A stretch of DNA of 42,359 nucleotides from Paracoccaceae bacterium. GTDB lineage: Bacteria; Pseudomonadota; Alphaproteobacteria; Rhodobacterales; Rhodobacteraceae. The notes under the pieces are model-generated. The model made no database searches. It was given only the letters and a program-made list of their open reading frames with translations, and was not told where the DNA came from. Each line of letters starts with the position of its first letter. Within the stretch, counting starts at the first letter, position 1. The DNA lies in contig JAGRDO010000069.1 of NCBI GenBank assembly GCA_020447005.1, positions 321 to 42,679 of the forward strand, read 5' to 3'. A program made the position numbers and the translations under genes. Shown here piece by piece: positions 1 to 7,372 of this stretch.

Positions 1-322
1 GCACGCCGTAATGTTCCAGCTCATAAACCGCCTTCGGCGCTTCACGCGCGAGGTATTCCATCGCGTCGGTATCGCCCAGCCAGTCCGAACCCTTGACCGT
101 GTCATACATGTGCCACTGCCAGTGATCGGGCCCCATGTTCGAGAGGCTGGCGGCGATGCCGCCCTGCGCGGCGACGGTGTGCGAGCGCGTCGGAAAGACC
201 TTGGTCACGCAGGCGGTGCGCAGCCCCTGTTCGGCCATGCCCAGCGTCGCGCGAAGGCCGGCGCCGCCAGCCCCGACAACCACCACGTCATAGTCATGCG
301 TCTCATAGGGATATGTGGTCAT
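1..322 (-). CDS. sdhA: Succinate dehydrogenase flavoprotein subunit, N-terminal part
   Basis: This is the first 107 codons of the FAD-carrying catalytic subunit of complex II, which oxidises succinate to fumarate on the cytoplasmic face of the inner membrane. The sequence shows a Rossmann FAD-binding motif at residues 13-22 ([10 protein letters not shown]). It also shows [11 protein letters not shown] at about 45-55, whose His48 matches the histidine that binds FAD covalently in SdhA/FrdA. The ATG at 322 is the natural family start, 12 bp downstream of the sdhD stop. The gene runs off the left edge, so the catalytic domain and any sdhB partner are not visible. The order sdhC-sdhD-sdhA on the minus strand is the usual one. 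Confidence 0.95.
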   Translation of the reverse strand, partial: MTTYPYETHDYDVVVVGAGGAGLRATLGMAEQGLRTACVTKVFPTRSHTVAAQGGIAASLSNMGPDHWQWHMYDTVKGSDWLGDTDAMEYLAREAPKAVYELEHYGV

Positions 323-334
323 GGTGTCAGGTCC

Positions 335-706
335 TCAGAGTGCGAGCCGGATCAGCGCATAAACGCCGGTCGCCATCGTGGCGTAGGAAAGGCAGGTGGT
401 GCCGATGATCAGCGCCTTGCGCGCCAGCCCGTCGGCGTAATCCTCGATCATGATCTGGGCGCCGTTCTTGAAATGCATCATGGCGACGATGATCGTCAGC
501 CCCGCGACGATGGCCGGGAACGGCCGGCCGTAATAGGCGACGACCTCGGCATAAGGGGCGCCGAGGATGCAGCCGAAGGTGAAGATGAAGAGCGGCACGA
601 GGATCGCCAGCCCGACGGCCGAGACCTGCATGTGCCAGTGATGTTCGGTGCCCGATTTGGCAGAGCCAAGGCCATCGGCGCGCTTGCGGTCGGTCAGATA
701 ACGCAT
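335..706 (-). CDS. sdhD: Succinate dehydrogenase membrane anchor, hydrophobic subunit
   Basis: A 123-residue membrane anchor of complex II with three hydrophobic segments at roughly 27-50, 63-78 and 97-120. EHHWHMQVSA precedes the first helix, and DYADGLARK (about 89-97) sits where the quinone-site Asp-Tyr pair lies in known SdhD proteins. I chose ATG 706 because a purine-rich AAGGGGG lies about 6 nt upstream. A GTG at 721 overlapping the sdhC stop would add five residues. It lies between sdhC and sdhA with almost no spacing, so it is co-transcribed with both. Family assignment is secure from context; sequence conservation alone would be weaker because anchors diverge quickly. Confidence 0.9.
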   Translation of the reverse strand: MRYLTDRKRADGLGSAKSGTEHHWHMQVSAVGLAILVPLFIFTFGCILGAPYAEVVAYYGRPFPAIVAGLTIIVAMMHFKNGAQIMIEDYADGLARKALIIGTTCLSYATMATGVYALIRLAL

Positions 707-717
707 CTTCGCCCCCT

Positions 718-1101
718 TCACAGAATGATCACGGTGATCACGGTCAGCACGGCCGACCCGATCAGGCAGGCCAGGCCGAGCCGTTCGGCGGTCGGGATGT
801 CGAGCCCGCGGCCGCTGTCATAATAAAGGTGCCGCAGCCCGGCGAGGAGGTGGTACCAGACCCCGAGGATCGCGCAGAACATCACCAGCTTGCCGAACCA
901 GCTGCGCAGGACCGCATCGGCGACACTGAAGTAAGCCTCGCTTGTCGCGGCGGCGAGAAGCCACCAGACGATCATGACCGCCGCAACGATCAGCGCATTG
1001 CCGGTCACCCGCGTCAGGATCGAGGTCAGCATGGGGATTTGCCAGCGATAGATCTGAAGATGCGGCGATAGCGGGCGGTTGCCCCGGTTCACATCGGCCA
1101 T
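718..1101 (-). CDS. sdhC: Succinate dehydrogenase cytochrome b556 subunit
   Basis: A 127-residue cytochrome b anchor of complex II. It has the signature RPLSPHLQIYRW at residues 9-20 and WYHLLAGLRHLYYD at 82-95, in which His84 corresponds to the axial haem b ligand. Three transmembrane helices are evident (about 30-52, 68-90, 105-126). The open frame continues upstream to 1290, but the family start is ATG 1101, preceded by a purine-rich AAGGAAGGGAGAG. It is the first gene of the sdhCDA unit, and the 204 bp before it hold the twin GTGATCAC operator at 1246-1274. Confidence 0.95.
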   Translation of the reverse strand: MADVNRGNRPLSPHLQIYRWQIPMLTSILTRVTGNALIVAAVMIVWWLLAAATSEAYFSVADAVLRSWFGKLVMFCAILGVWYHLLAGLRHLYYDSGRGLDIPTAERLGLACLIGSAVLTVITVIIL

Positions 1102-1245
1102 GGTCTCTCCCTTCCTTGCGGAGCGCCCGGCCCGGAACGGCACTTCGGGGCGCTTGGCACTGAATAGCGCAATTGGCGCGCATGTCACGCCACGATTGCG
1201 AAAACTCCGAGATTTCCGGTTTTGATCGCCAGATTTCAGAGTTTT

Positions 1246-1274
1246 GTGATCACGGAAATTTTCGTTGTGATCAC
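1246..1274. promoter_or_regulatory. Tandem GTGATCAC palindromes upstream of sdhC
   Basis: Two perfect 8-bp palindromes GTGATCAC lie at 1246-1253 and 1267-1274. Both are preceded by TTGT-like or GTT flanks, and their centres are exactly 21 bp apart, two helical turns. They sit in the only sizeable gap before sdhC (1102-1305), about 145-173 bp upstream of its start and just past the end of the upstream VWA gene. The spacing suggests cooperative binding of a dimeric repressor or activator on one DNA face. I cannot name the regulator; a GntR-family protein is one possibility. Confidence 0.55.
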
Positions 1275-1305
1275 ATCGTGGGCCGGCCATGCGGCGCCGG
1301 GCCGG

Positions 1306-1998
1306 TCATTTCGCATTCACGGCCGGAATCGGCCCCGGCGACAGTTCGGAAATCTGCCGCTCGGTCTCGCGCCGCAGCTTGCGGCGCATCCTTTCGGGGT
1401 ATTCATCATAGGTTTCGGCGGTCACGACAAAGGCGTTGCCTCCGGTGATCACATTGTCGGCGAAATAGGTCGGCAAGCCAAGGTCATCCCCGCGGATGAC
1501 CAGCGCATTCACCGTGATGGCATAGGCATCCATCAGGGCGCGCAGGGGTTCGGGCTCATCGCCCTCATTGCTGCGCCCGTCCGACGAGATGTCCATCACC
1601 CGGCGGCGGCAGGCCGGCGCGGCATCGAAGACGCCAAGGCCAAAGTTCATGGCCTGGCCGATCGCGGTGGAATATTCGTGCCACATGCGCGGAAGCGCGG
1701 CGATCCTGTCGGCAAGGGCATTTAGATCGTCGTCGGAGGCGACGGCGGTCCAGTCGAGCGAAAGCGCCTGCCGCGAGAAGCCGGTCCACTGCATCAGGGC
1801 CAGTTGCGCCTGTCCCCGCACCAGCGCCTCTCGCACGACACCGTCGCGCAGGCCTTCGGCCAGGCCCTCCATCTGGATCTGATATTCGCGGGCATCGACC
1901 GAGCCGGAAACGTCGACGGCGAAAAGCAGCGCAAGCTCGCAAGCGCCGGCGGGGGCGGCGCTGGCAAGCAGGGCAAGGGGCGCGGCCAGGCGGATCAT
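1306..1998 (-). CDS. DUF1194 (von Willebrand factor A-like) secreted protein
   Basis: A 230-residue protein with an N-terminal signal peptide (about 1-19, ending ASAAPAGAC) and a VWA fold. LLFAVDVSGSVD at 24-35 carries the DxSGS part of a metal-ion-dependent adhesion site. MDISSDGRSNEGDEP in the middle matches the second VWA core strand (ISDG-like) of the DUF1194 family. Full-length DUF1194 proteins are about this size, so nothing seems missing. It probably binds a partner protein in the periplasm through a divalent cation; no substrate is known to me. It lies upstream of sdhC on the same strand but is separated by the operator region, and it is divergent from the amidase at 2139. Confidence 0.8.
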   Translation of the reverse strand: MIRLAAPLALLASAAPAGACELALLFAVDVSGSVDAREYQIQMEGLAEGLRDGVVREALVRGQAQLALMQWTGFSRQALSLDWTAVASDDDLNALADRIAALPRMWHEYSTAIGQAMNFGLGVFDAAPACRRRVMDISSDGRSNEGDEPEPLRALMDAYAITVNALVIRGDDLGLPTYFADNVITGGNAFVVTAETYDEYPERMRRKLRRETERQISELSPGPIPAVNAK

Positions 1999-2138
1999 GG
2001 GGCGAGATTACTGCAAGGCGCGTCTTTTGGCGATCACAATCCGGTTTTCAGCCGATGGCGCGGGCAGGAACAAGGCCCGTCTTTACGTCCATGCCACGAT
2101 GGGATTAGCTGGCGGGGCAGCAAGTTCGGGAAGTGAAG

Positions 2139-3584
2139 ATGGACCTGACGGAACAGTCGGCGCGGGATCTGACGGCTGGATTGCGTTCTGGCAGACTGAG
2201 CGCGCATCGCCTCATGCAGGCGACGCTGGAGCGGATCGGCAGGGTCAATCCGGCGATCAATGCGGTTGTGTCGCTGCGCGACGCGGATGCGCTGTTGTCC
2301 GAGGCCCGGGCGGCCGATCTTGTGCCGGTCGACAGGCGCGGGGCGCTGCACGGCCTGCCTGTCGCGGTCAAGGATCTGGTGGCGACGAAGGGGCTTCGCA
2401 CGACCTTCGGCTCGCCGCTTTATGCCGACCATCTGCCCGATGCCGACGACCTGATCGCCGCCCGCCTGCGCGGGGCGGGCGCGATCCTGATCGGCAAGAC
2501 CAATACGCCGGAATGGGGGCACGGATCGCATACGTTCAATCCGGTGCACGGGGTCACGCGGAACCCCTACGATCCGGGGCGATCCGCGGGCGGGTCTTCG
2601 GGGGGCGCGGCGGCCGCGCTGGCCGCGCGGATGGTCGCGCTTGCCGACGGGTCCGACATGATGGGATCGCTGCGCAACCCTGCGGCCTTTTGCAATGTCT
2701 ATGGCTTCCGGCCAAGCTGGGGCCTTGTGCCACAGGATGCGGGCGGCGAGGTCTTTCTGGCGACCCTGTCCACCGACGGCCCGATGGCGCGAAGCCCCGG
2801 GGATCTGGCGCTGTTGCTCGACGTGCTGGCCGGGCCCAACCCCGAGGTGCCGTTCTGCCGGCCCGTCCCCGATCTTTCCGGCCTGAAAAGCGGCGCGTGG
2901 GACGACGCCGGCCTGAAGGGAAAGCGCCTTGGCTGGCTGGCCGACTGGGGGGGCGCCTATCCGATGGAGCCGGGCATTCTGACGCAATGCGGCACGGCGC
3001 TGGAGGTGTTCCGAAGCCTTGGCGCCACGGTGGACGACCTGCCGCCCCCCTTCCCTGCCGAGGCGCTCTGGCAAAGCTGGACCACCCTGCGCGCGATGCT
3101 GAATGCGGGGTCGAAGGCGGATCTGGCCCGCGACCCCGCGCGCCGGGCGCTGACCAAGCCCGAGACGCTTTGGGAGATCGAGCGCGGCACGGGTCTGACG
3201 GCGGCCGAGGTTCATGCGGCAAGCGTGATCCGGTCGGACTGGTATGCCGCCGCCGCACGGCTCTTCGGGGACTATGACGCGCTGATCCTGCCCGCGGCGC
3301 AGGTCTGGCCCTTTCCGGCGGAATGGCGCTGGCCCATCGAGGTAGCCGGGCGCGGGATGGACACCTATCACCGCTGGATGGAGGTCGTCATTCCCGTCAG
3401 CCTGATCGGCCTGCCCTGTCTGGCCCTGCCCGCGGGGTTCGGGGCCGAGGGCCTGCCGACGGGAATTCAGCTGTTCGGCCCGACCGGCAGCGATGCGGCG
3501 ATCCTTGGCCTTGGCGCGGCCTATCACGCCGCGACCGACTGGCCGGGACGATGCCCGCCGGCACTTGCGGGACAGCGCGCATGA
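2139..3584 (+). CDS. Amidase signature family hydrolase
   Basis: A 481-residue amidase-signature enzyme hydrolysing a C-N amide bond of unknown substrate. The Ser-cisSer-Lys triad is visible: Lys78 in LPVAVKDL, the Ser-rich GGSSGG at 151-156, and Ser177 in GSDMMGSLRNPA. The usual GSDTGGS motif reads GSDMMGS here, a change next to the nucleophile that may reshape the oxyanion hole. I placed the start at ATG 2139, which has GGGAAG about 6 nt upstream; an in-frame GTG at 2133 is possible. Its stop overlaps the start of the ModE-type regulator by 4 bp (ATGA), so the two are translationally coupled. Confidence 0.88.
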   Translation: MDLTEQSARDLTAGLRSGRLSAHRLMQATLERIGRVNPAINAVVSLRDADALLSEARAADLVPVDRRGALHGLPVAVKDLVATKGLRTTFGSPLYADHLPDADDLIAARLRGAGAILIGKTNTPEWGHGSHTFNPVHGVTRNPYDPGRSAGGSSGGAAAALAARMVALADGSDMMGSLRNPAAFCNVYGFRPSWGLVPQDAGGEVFLATLSTDGPMARSPGDLALLLDVLAGPNPEVPFCRPVPDLSGLKSGAWDDAGLKGKRLGWLADWGGAYPMEPGILTQCGTALEVFRSLGATVDDLPPPFPAEALWQSWTTLRAMLNAGSKADLARDPARRALTKPETLWEIERGTGLTAAEVHAASVIRSDWYAAAARLFGDYDALILPAAQVWPFPAEWRWPIEVAGRGMDTYHRWMEVVIPVSLIGLPCLALPAGFGAEGLPTGIQLFGPTGSDAAILGLGAAYHAATDWPGRCPPALAGQRA

Positions 3585-3946
3585 GCCAGCCCGGGGGACC
3601 GGTTCTCAAACTGCGGCTTGCCACGGCGGGGGGCGAGTGGATCGGACCGGGCAAGGCCGATCTTTTGCAACATATCGCCGAGACGGGGTCGATCGCGGCG
3701 GCAGGGCGCCGGATGGGGATGAGCTACAAGCGCGCCTGGGGCCTTGTCGAGACGCTGAACGCGATGTTCGCCGGGCCGCTGGTTGTGGCCAGCCGGGGCG
3801 GCGCTGGTCGTGGCGGCGCGGAACTGACCGACGACGGGGCGGAAATACTGCGTCTTTACCGCGTGATGCAGGACAAGGCTGAGGTGGCGCTTGAAGAAGA
3901 GGTCTTGGCAATCGCCCGCCGGGTTGTCGAACCGAAGCGGAAATAG
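3581..3946 (+). CDS. ModE-like single-domain winged-helix molybdenum regulator
   Basis: A 121-residue protein equal to only the N-terminal DNA-binding domain of ModE. It has the LysR-like winged helix with ADLLQHIAETGSIAAAGRRM and SYKRAWGLVETLN, then a wing near ASRGGAGRGGAELTDDG and a short dimerisation helix. The C-terminal molybdate-binding Mop/TOBE domains of E. coli ModE are absent. It starts at ATG 3581 inside the amidase stop codon (ATGA) and lies 59 bp before modA. A Mo-box occupies that gap, so it is the obvious candidate regulator of modABC. How it senses molybdate without a Mop domain is not visible here. Confidence 0.85.
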   Translation: MSQPGGPVLKLRLATAGGEWIGPGKADLLQHIAETGSIAAAGRRMGMSYKRAWGLVETLNAMFAGPLVVASRGGAGRGGAELTDDGAEILRLYRVMQDKAEVALEEEVLAIARRVVEPKRK

Positions 3947-3970
3947 CGCTTGCCCGAGGGCGATCCGTCC

Positions 3971-3994
3971 CGTTATTTCTGTGCGAACATAACG
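3971..3994. promoter_or_regulatory. Mo-box-like inverted repeat before modA
   Basis: An inverted repeat of CGTTAT (3971-3976), 12 bp, and ATAACG (3989-3994) ends 11 bp before the modA start. The CGxTAT...ATAxCG ends and the total span of about 24 bp match the known ModE operator architecture. The site would overlap the modA transcription or translation start, which fits repression by a molybdate-responsive regulator. Confidence 0.75.
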
Positions 3995-4005
3995 AAAGAT
4001 GCCGA

Positions 4006-4740
4006 ATGCGCCCTTGCCTTGCCCTCGTCTGGTGCCTTGTTGCGATACCCATGCCCCTTCGGGCCGAGACGGCGCTGATCGCGGTGGCGAGCAATTTTCT
4101 GCCCGCCGCCGAGGTTCTGGCACGCGATTACGGCAAGGAGAGCGGCGACAGCATCGTGCTCAGCGCCGGGGCGACCGGTACGCTTGCGGCGCGGATCGGG
4201 GCCGGCGCACCCTATGATGCCTTTCTGTCGGCCGATGCGGAAACGCCAGAGCGTCTGATCGCAAAGGGCGATGCCGTGGCGCAGACGCGCCGCATCTATG
4301 CGACGGGCCAGCTTGCGCTTGTCCGCGCCGAGGGTTTCGGCGCGACCGGCGGCGCGTTACCGGCGATCAGGGCCGCGCGACATATCGCGCTGGCCAATCC
4401 CGCGCTGGCGCCCTATGGGAAGGCTGCGGTCGAATGCCTTGAATTCCTTGGAGTTTATCAGGAGGTTGCCGAGCGGATCGTCATGGCCGAGAATGTCGGA
4501 CAGGCGGCGACGCTGGTGGCGTCCGGCGCGGCCGAAATCGGCATCGTTGCACGATCGGCCATCCCGCAAGGCGCGCCCGCCCTGACCTTGCCCGGGGAAT
4601 GCCATGCGCCGATCACTCAGGTGGCGGTGCTGCTGTCGCACGGACAGGCCAACGGGGCCGCGCGGGGGTTTCTGGCCTATCTGGCCAGCGACGGGGCAAA
4701 GGCGACGATCGTCGCCTTCGGCTACGGGGTCACGCCATGA
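4006..4740 (+). CDS. modA: Molybdate ABC transporter, periplasmic binding protein
   Basis: A 244-residue high-affinity molybdate/tungstate binding protein. Residues 1-20 form a signal peptide ending LRAE. The mature start AVASNFLPAAEVLARDY, then LSAGATGTLAARIGAGAPYDAFLSAD, matches the oxyanion-binding Ser/Thr loops of ModA. The C-terminal half has the APITQVAVL and FLAYLASDGAKATIVAFGYG elements typical of the family. Its stop overlaps the modB start by 4 bp. ATG 4006 is preferred; a nearby ATG at 3999 is out of frame. It is the first gene of modABC and sits directly behind the Mo-box. Confidence 0.95.
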   Translation: MRPCLALVWCLVAIPMPLRAETALIAVASNFLPAAEVLARDYGKESGDSIVLSAGATGTLAARIGAGAPYDAFLSADAETPERLIAKGDAVAQTRRIYATGQLALVRAEGFGATGGALPAIRAARHIALANPALAPYGKAAVECLEFLGVYQEVAERIVMAENVGQAATLVASGAAEIGIVARSAIPQGAPALTLPGECHAPITQVAVLLSHGQANGAARGFLAYLASDGAKATIVAFGYGVTP

Positions 4741-5417
4741 CGGCGCCCGACCTCTCGGCCCTTTGGCTGACGCTGCAACTTGCGGGTGTGGTGACGCTGA
4801 TCCTCATGGTCATCGCGACGCCGCTGGCGTTGTGGCTGGCGCGGACGCGGTCCCCGGCAAGACCGGTGATCGAGGCCCTGACGGCCCTGCCCCTGGTGCT
4901 GCCGCCCACCGTGCTCGGGTTCTATCTTCTTCTGGCGTTCAACCCGGCATCGGGCTTTGGCCGGTTCTGGCTGGCGCTGACCGGCGAGACGCTGACATTT
5001 TCCTTCGCGGGCCTTGTCATCGCGTCGGTGATCTATTCCCTGCCCTTCGCGGTTCAACCCCTGCAGGCGGGGTTTGCCGCGCAGGGGCGTGGCGTGGACG
5101 AGACGGCGGCGAGCCTTGGGGCGGGACCGGTCGACCGGTTTTTCGGCGTCACGCTGCCCCTGGCGCGGCGGGCCTATCTGACGGCGGCGGTGCTGAGCTT
5201 TGCCCATACCTTGGGCGAATTCGGGGTGGTCCTGATGGTCGGGGGCAATATCCCCGGCAAGACCCGGCTGATTTCCATCGCGATCTATGAACGGGTCGAG
5301 ACGCTGGATTACGCGGCCGCACACGGGTTGTCGGCGATCCTTCTGATCTTTGCGTTCAGCGTGCTTCTGGTGCTTTACATCGTGAACAACCGCGCGGCGG
5401 AGCGGGCCTTGCGATGA
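4737..5417 (+). CDS. modB: Molybdate ABC transporter permease
   Basis: A 226-residue inner-membrane permease with about five transmembrane helices, starting LWLTLQLAGVVTLILMVIATPLALWLAR. It carries the EAA coupling loop as TAASLGAGPVDRFFGVTLP, which contacts the ModC ATPase. It ends with the PGKTRLISIAIYERVETLDY stretch common to ModB proteins. The start ATG 4737 lies within the modA stop (ATGA) and its own stop overlaps the modC start at 5414, so all three are translated as one unit. Confidence 0.95.
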   Translation: MTAPDLSALWLTLQLAGVVTLILMVIATPLALWLARTRSPARPVIEALTALPLVLPPTVLGFYLLLAFNPASGFGRFWLALTGETLTFSFAGLVIASVIYSLPFAVQPLQAGFAAQGRGVDETAASLGAGPVDRFFGVTLPLARRAYLTAAVLSFAHTLGEFGVVLMVGGNIPGKTRLISIAIYERVETLDYAAAHGLSAILLIFAFSVLLVLYIVNNRAAERALR

Positions 5418-6475
5418 CCGGACTTGACCTGAACATCCGGCTGCAACGCCTTAATTTCACGCTGGAAATCGATCTTGATATCGCGCTTTCGGGGATCACG
5501 GCGCTGTTCGGGCGCAGTGGCGCGGGCAAATCGAGCCTCTTGCGCGTGATAGGCGGGTTCGAACGGGCCGAGGGGCGGCTGCGCTATGGCGGTTCGCTCT
5601 GGCAGGACAGGGGCCACTTCGTGCCCCCCTACCGGCGCGGCGTGGCCACCGTCTTTCAAAGCCCCACGCTTTTTGCCCATCTCGATGTCGCCGGCAATCT
5701 TGCCTTTGCGGCAAGGCGCGCCGGCCGGACGGGGGATCTGGCCGCGATGGCCGGGCGCTTTGGCCTGACGGCACTGCTGAAGCAGCCCGTCCACACGCTG
5801 TCCGGGGGCGAGGCGCAGCGCGTCGCGCTGGCCCGCGCCCTGCTGACCGACCCGAAACTGATCCTGATGGACGAACCGATCAGCGCGCTTGATCAGGCCG
5901 CAAGATCGGAGATATTGCAATATATCGAGGCGTTGCGGGATGAAACGAAGGTTCCCATCCTTTATGTCAGCCATTCGGTTGCCGAGGTGGCCCGGCTGGC
6001 GGACCGCATCCTGTTGCTGGAGGAAGGGCGCGTGCTGGGCTTCGGCCCTACCGCCGCGATCCTGTCGGACAATGCGGCGGGCCCGGCCTTTGGCGGCGAA
6101 GAGCCGGGAAGCCTGATTTCCGCGCGCGTCGCCGCGATGACGGCGGACGGTCTTTGCGCGCTGCGCTTTTCCGGCGGCACGATCCTGACACCGGATCCGC
6201 TGGGGGCGGAGGGAACCGAGGTGCGGCTGCTGATCCGGGCCCGCGACGTGATGCTGGCGACCGAGCGCCCCGCCGGGATCAGCGCGCTGAACGTCCTGCC
6301 CGCGACGGTGTCCGCCATCGAACCCGTCGGGCCGGTTTCGGCGCTTGTCCGGCTTGATTGCGGCGGCACGGCCCTTGGCGCCCGGATCACCCAGCGGTCG
6401 GTCAAGGCCCTTGGCCTGACGCCGGGCGCGCCCTGCCACGCGATCCTCAAGACCGTCGCCCTCGCCCGTGACTGA
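5414..6475 (+). CDS. modC: Molybdate ABC transporter ATP-binding protein
   Basis: A 353-residue ATPase energising molybdate import. Walker A GRSGAGKSS is at 33-41, the Q-loop FQSPTLF at 81-87, signature LSGGEAQR at 129-136, Walker B LILMDEP at 149-155 and the H-loop His187. Residues from about 285 form a TOBE/Mop-like oxyanion-binding domain (ISALNVLPATVSAIEPVG), normal for ModC and a possible site of regulation by molybdate. Length fits the family. It overlaps modB by 4 bp and is followed after 44 bp by a CbiX-type gene. Confidence 0.95.
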   Translation: MTGLDLNIRLQRLNFTLEIDLDIALSGITALFGRSGAGKSSLLRVIGGFERAEGRLRYGGSLWQDRGHFVPPYRRGVATVFQSPTLFAHLDVAGNLAFAARRAGRTGDLAAMAGRFGLTALLKQPVHTLSGGEAQRVALARALLTDPKLILMDEPISALDQAARSEILQYIEALRDETKVPILYVSHSVAEVARLADRILLLEEGRVLGFGPTAAILSDNAAGPAFGGEEPGSLISARVAAMTADGLCALRFSGGTILTPDPLGAEGTEVRLLIRARDVMLATERPAGISALNVLPATVSAIEPVGPVSALVRLDCGGTALGARITQRSVKALGLTPGAPCHAILKTVALARD

Positions 6476-6519
6476 GTTTCGGCCTTGCGCAGGCCCGTGG
6501 CGGCGATAGCTTGGCCGGC

Positions 6520-7230
6520 ATGACCACCTGCGCGCTGATCGTGGCCCATGGCCAGCCTTCCGACCCCGACCCGGCCGAACAGGATGTGGCCGCGCTTGGC
6601 GCACGGGTTGCCGAGCGTCTGCCCGGATGGCGCATGGATACGGCGACACTGGCCGCACCCGGCGCCCTTGGCCGCGCGATGGCGGCCCTCGACCGTCCGC
6701 TGATCTTTCCCTTCTTCATGGCCGACGGCTGGTTCATCCGCGATCTCTTGCCGCGCCGGATTGCCGATACGGGACATGAGGCGGGACCGGTTCTGACCCC
6801 TTTCGGGCTTTTGCCGGCAACGGCCGCGCTGGCGGGCCGGATCCTGCACGATGCGGCCGGCACGGCCGGGTGGGACCCGGCGGCGACGACGGTCATTCTT
6901 GCCGCCCACGGATCGGGGCGGTCCCCGCACCCCGCCGAGGCCGCCCGCGCCCTTGAAAACCACCTGCGCGCGGACGGCGGCTTTGCGGCGATACGGACAG
7001 GATTTGTCGAACAATCCCCCTCGATCGCCGAGGCCGCGCGGGGCGCCGGCGCGCAATCGCTGTGCCTGCCGCTGTTCGTGGCCCGCTGGGGCCATGTGCG
7101 CGACGACATCCCCGCGGGCCTGTCCGAGGCGGGGTTCGCGGGCCGGTTGCTGGCCCCGCTTGGCTGTCACGGGGCGGTGCCTGACCTGATCGCGGGGGCC
7201 TTGCGGGACGCGGCCGTGGCCGGGAAATGA
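6520..7230 (+). CDS. CbiX/SirB-family sirohydrochlorin chelatase-like protein
   Basis: A 236-residue protein made of two CbiX-like halves. Each half starts with a metal-binding histidine motif: LIVAHGQP (His10) and ILAAHGSGRSP (His130). Such proteins insert Fe or Co into sirohydrochlorin for sirohaem or cobalamin, or act as metal carriers. Start ATG 6520 (MTTCALIVAHG) is preferred over a TTG nine bases upstream. It follows modC closely and may be read through from the mod promoter, which would link molybdate supply to sirohaem or molybdoenzyme assembly. No cobalamin gene is adjacent, so the exact metal and substrate stay open. Confidence 0.75.
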   Translation: MTTCALIVAHGQPSDPDPAEQDVAALGARVAERLPGWRMDTATLAAPGALGRAMAALDRPLIFPFFMADGWFIRDLLPRRIADTGHEAGPVLTPFGLLPATAALAGRILHDAAGTAGWDPAATTVILAAHGSGRSPHPAEAARALENHLRADGGFAAIRTGFVEQSPSIAEAARGAGAQSLCLPLFVARWGHVRDDIPAGLSEAGFAGRLLAPLGCHGAVPDLIAGALRDAAVAGK

Positions 7231-7290
7231 CGCCCAAAGACGCAAGCAAGGCAAATGTCGCGGATTTGTCCCGGTGGCGTCTGGCATATT

Positions 7291-7319
7291 GTGAAGGTTT
7301 CATGACAGTTTTGTAACGG
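7291..7319 (-). promoter_or_regulatory. Pho-box-like direct repeats, minus-strand orientation
   Basis: Read on the minus strand, this site has three 7-mers with an 11-bp period: CCGTTAC, CTGTCAT and CCTTCAC, each separated by 4 A-rich bases. CTGTCAT is a perfect PhoB half-site and the last two 7-mers plus spacer match the E. coli Pho-box consensus at about 15 of 18 positions. It lies 54-82 bp before the Na/Pi cotransporter start, which makes phosphate control plausible, but its orientation is opposite to that gene. Confidence 0.55.
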
Positions 7320-7372
7320 CCCGAGTCGCATCCTTATGCGCGTTTCTGACCCAAGGCCTGAAGGAGACCAAT

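Noticed and set aside
2034-3527. Minus-strand open frame of 497 codons across the amidase
   Set aside because: It is antisense to a clear amidase with catalytic motifs; no domain and Arg/Gly/Pro-rich composition.
5375-6658. Minus-strand open frame of 427 codons across modC
   Set aside because: It covers modC and the modB end antisense, and no protein family is recognisable.
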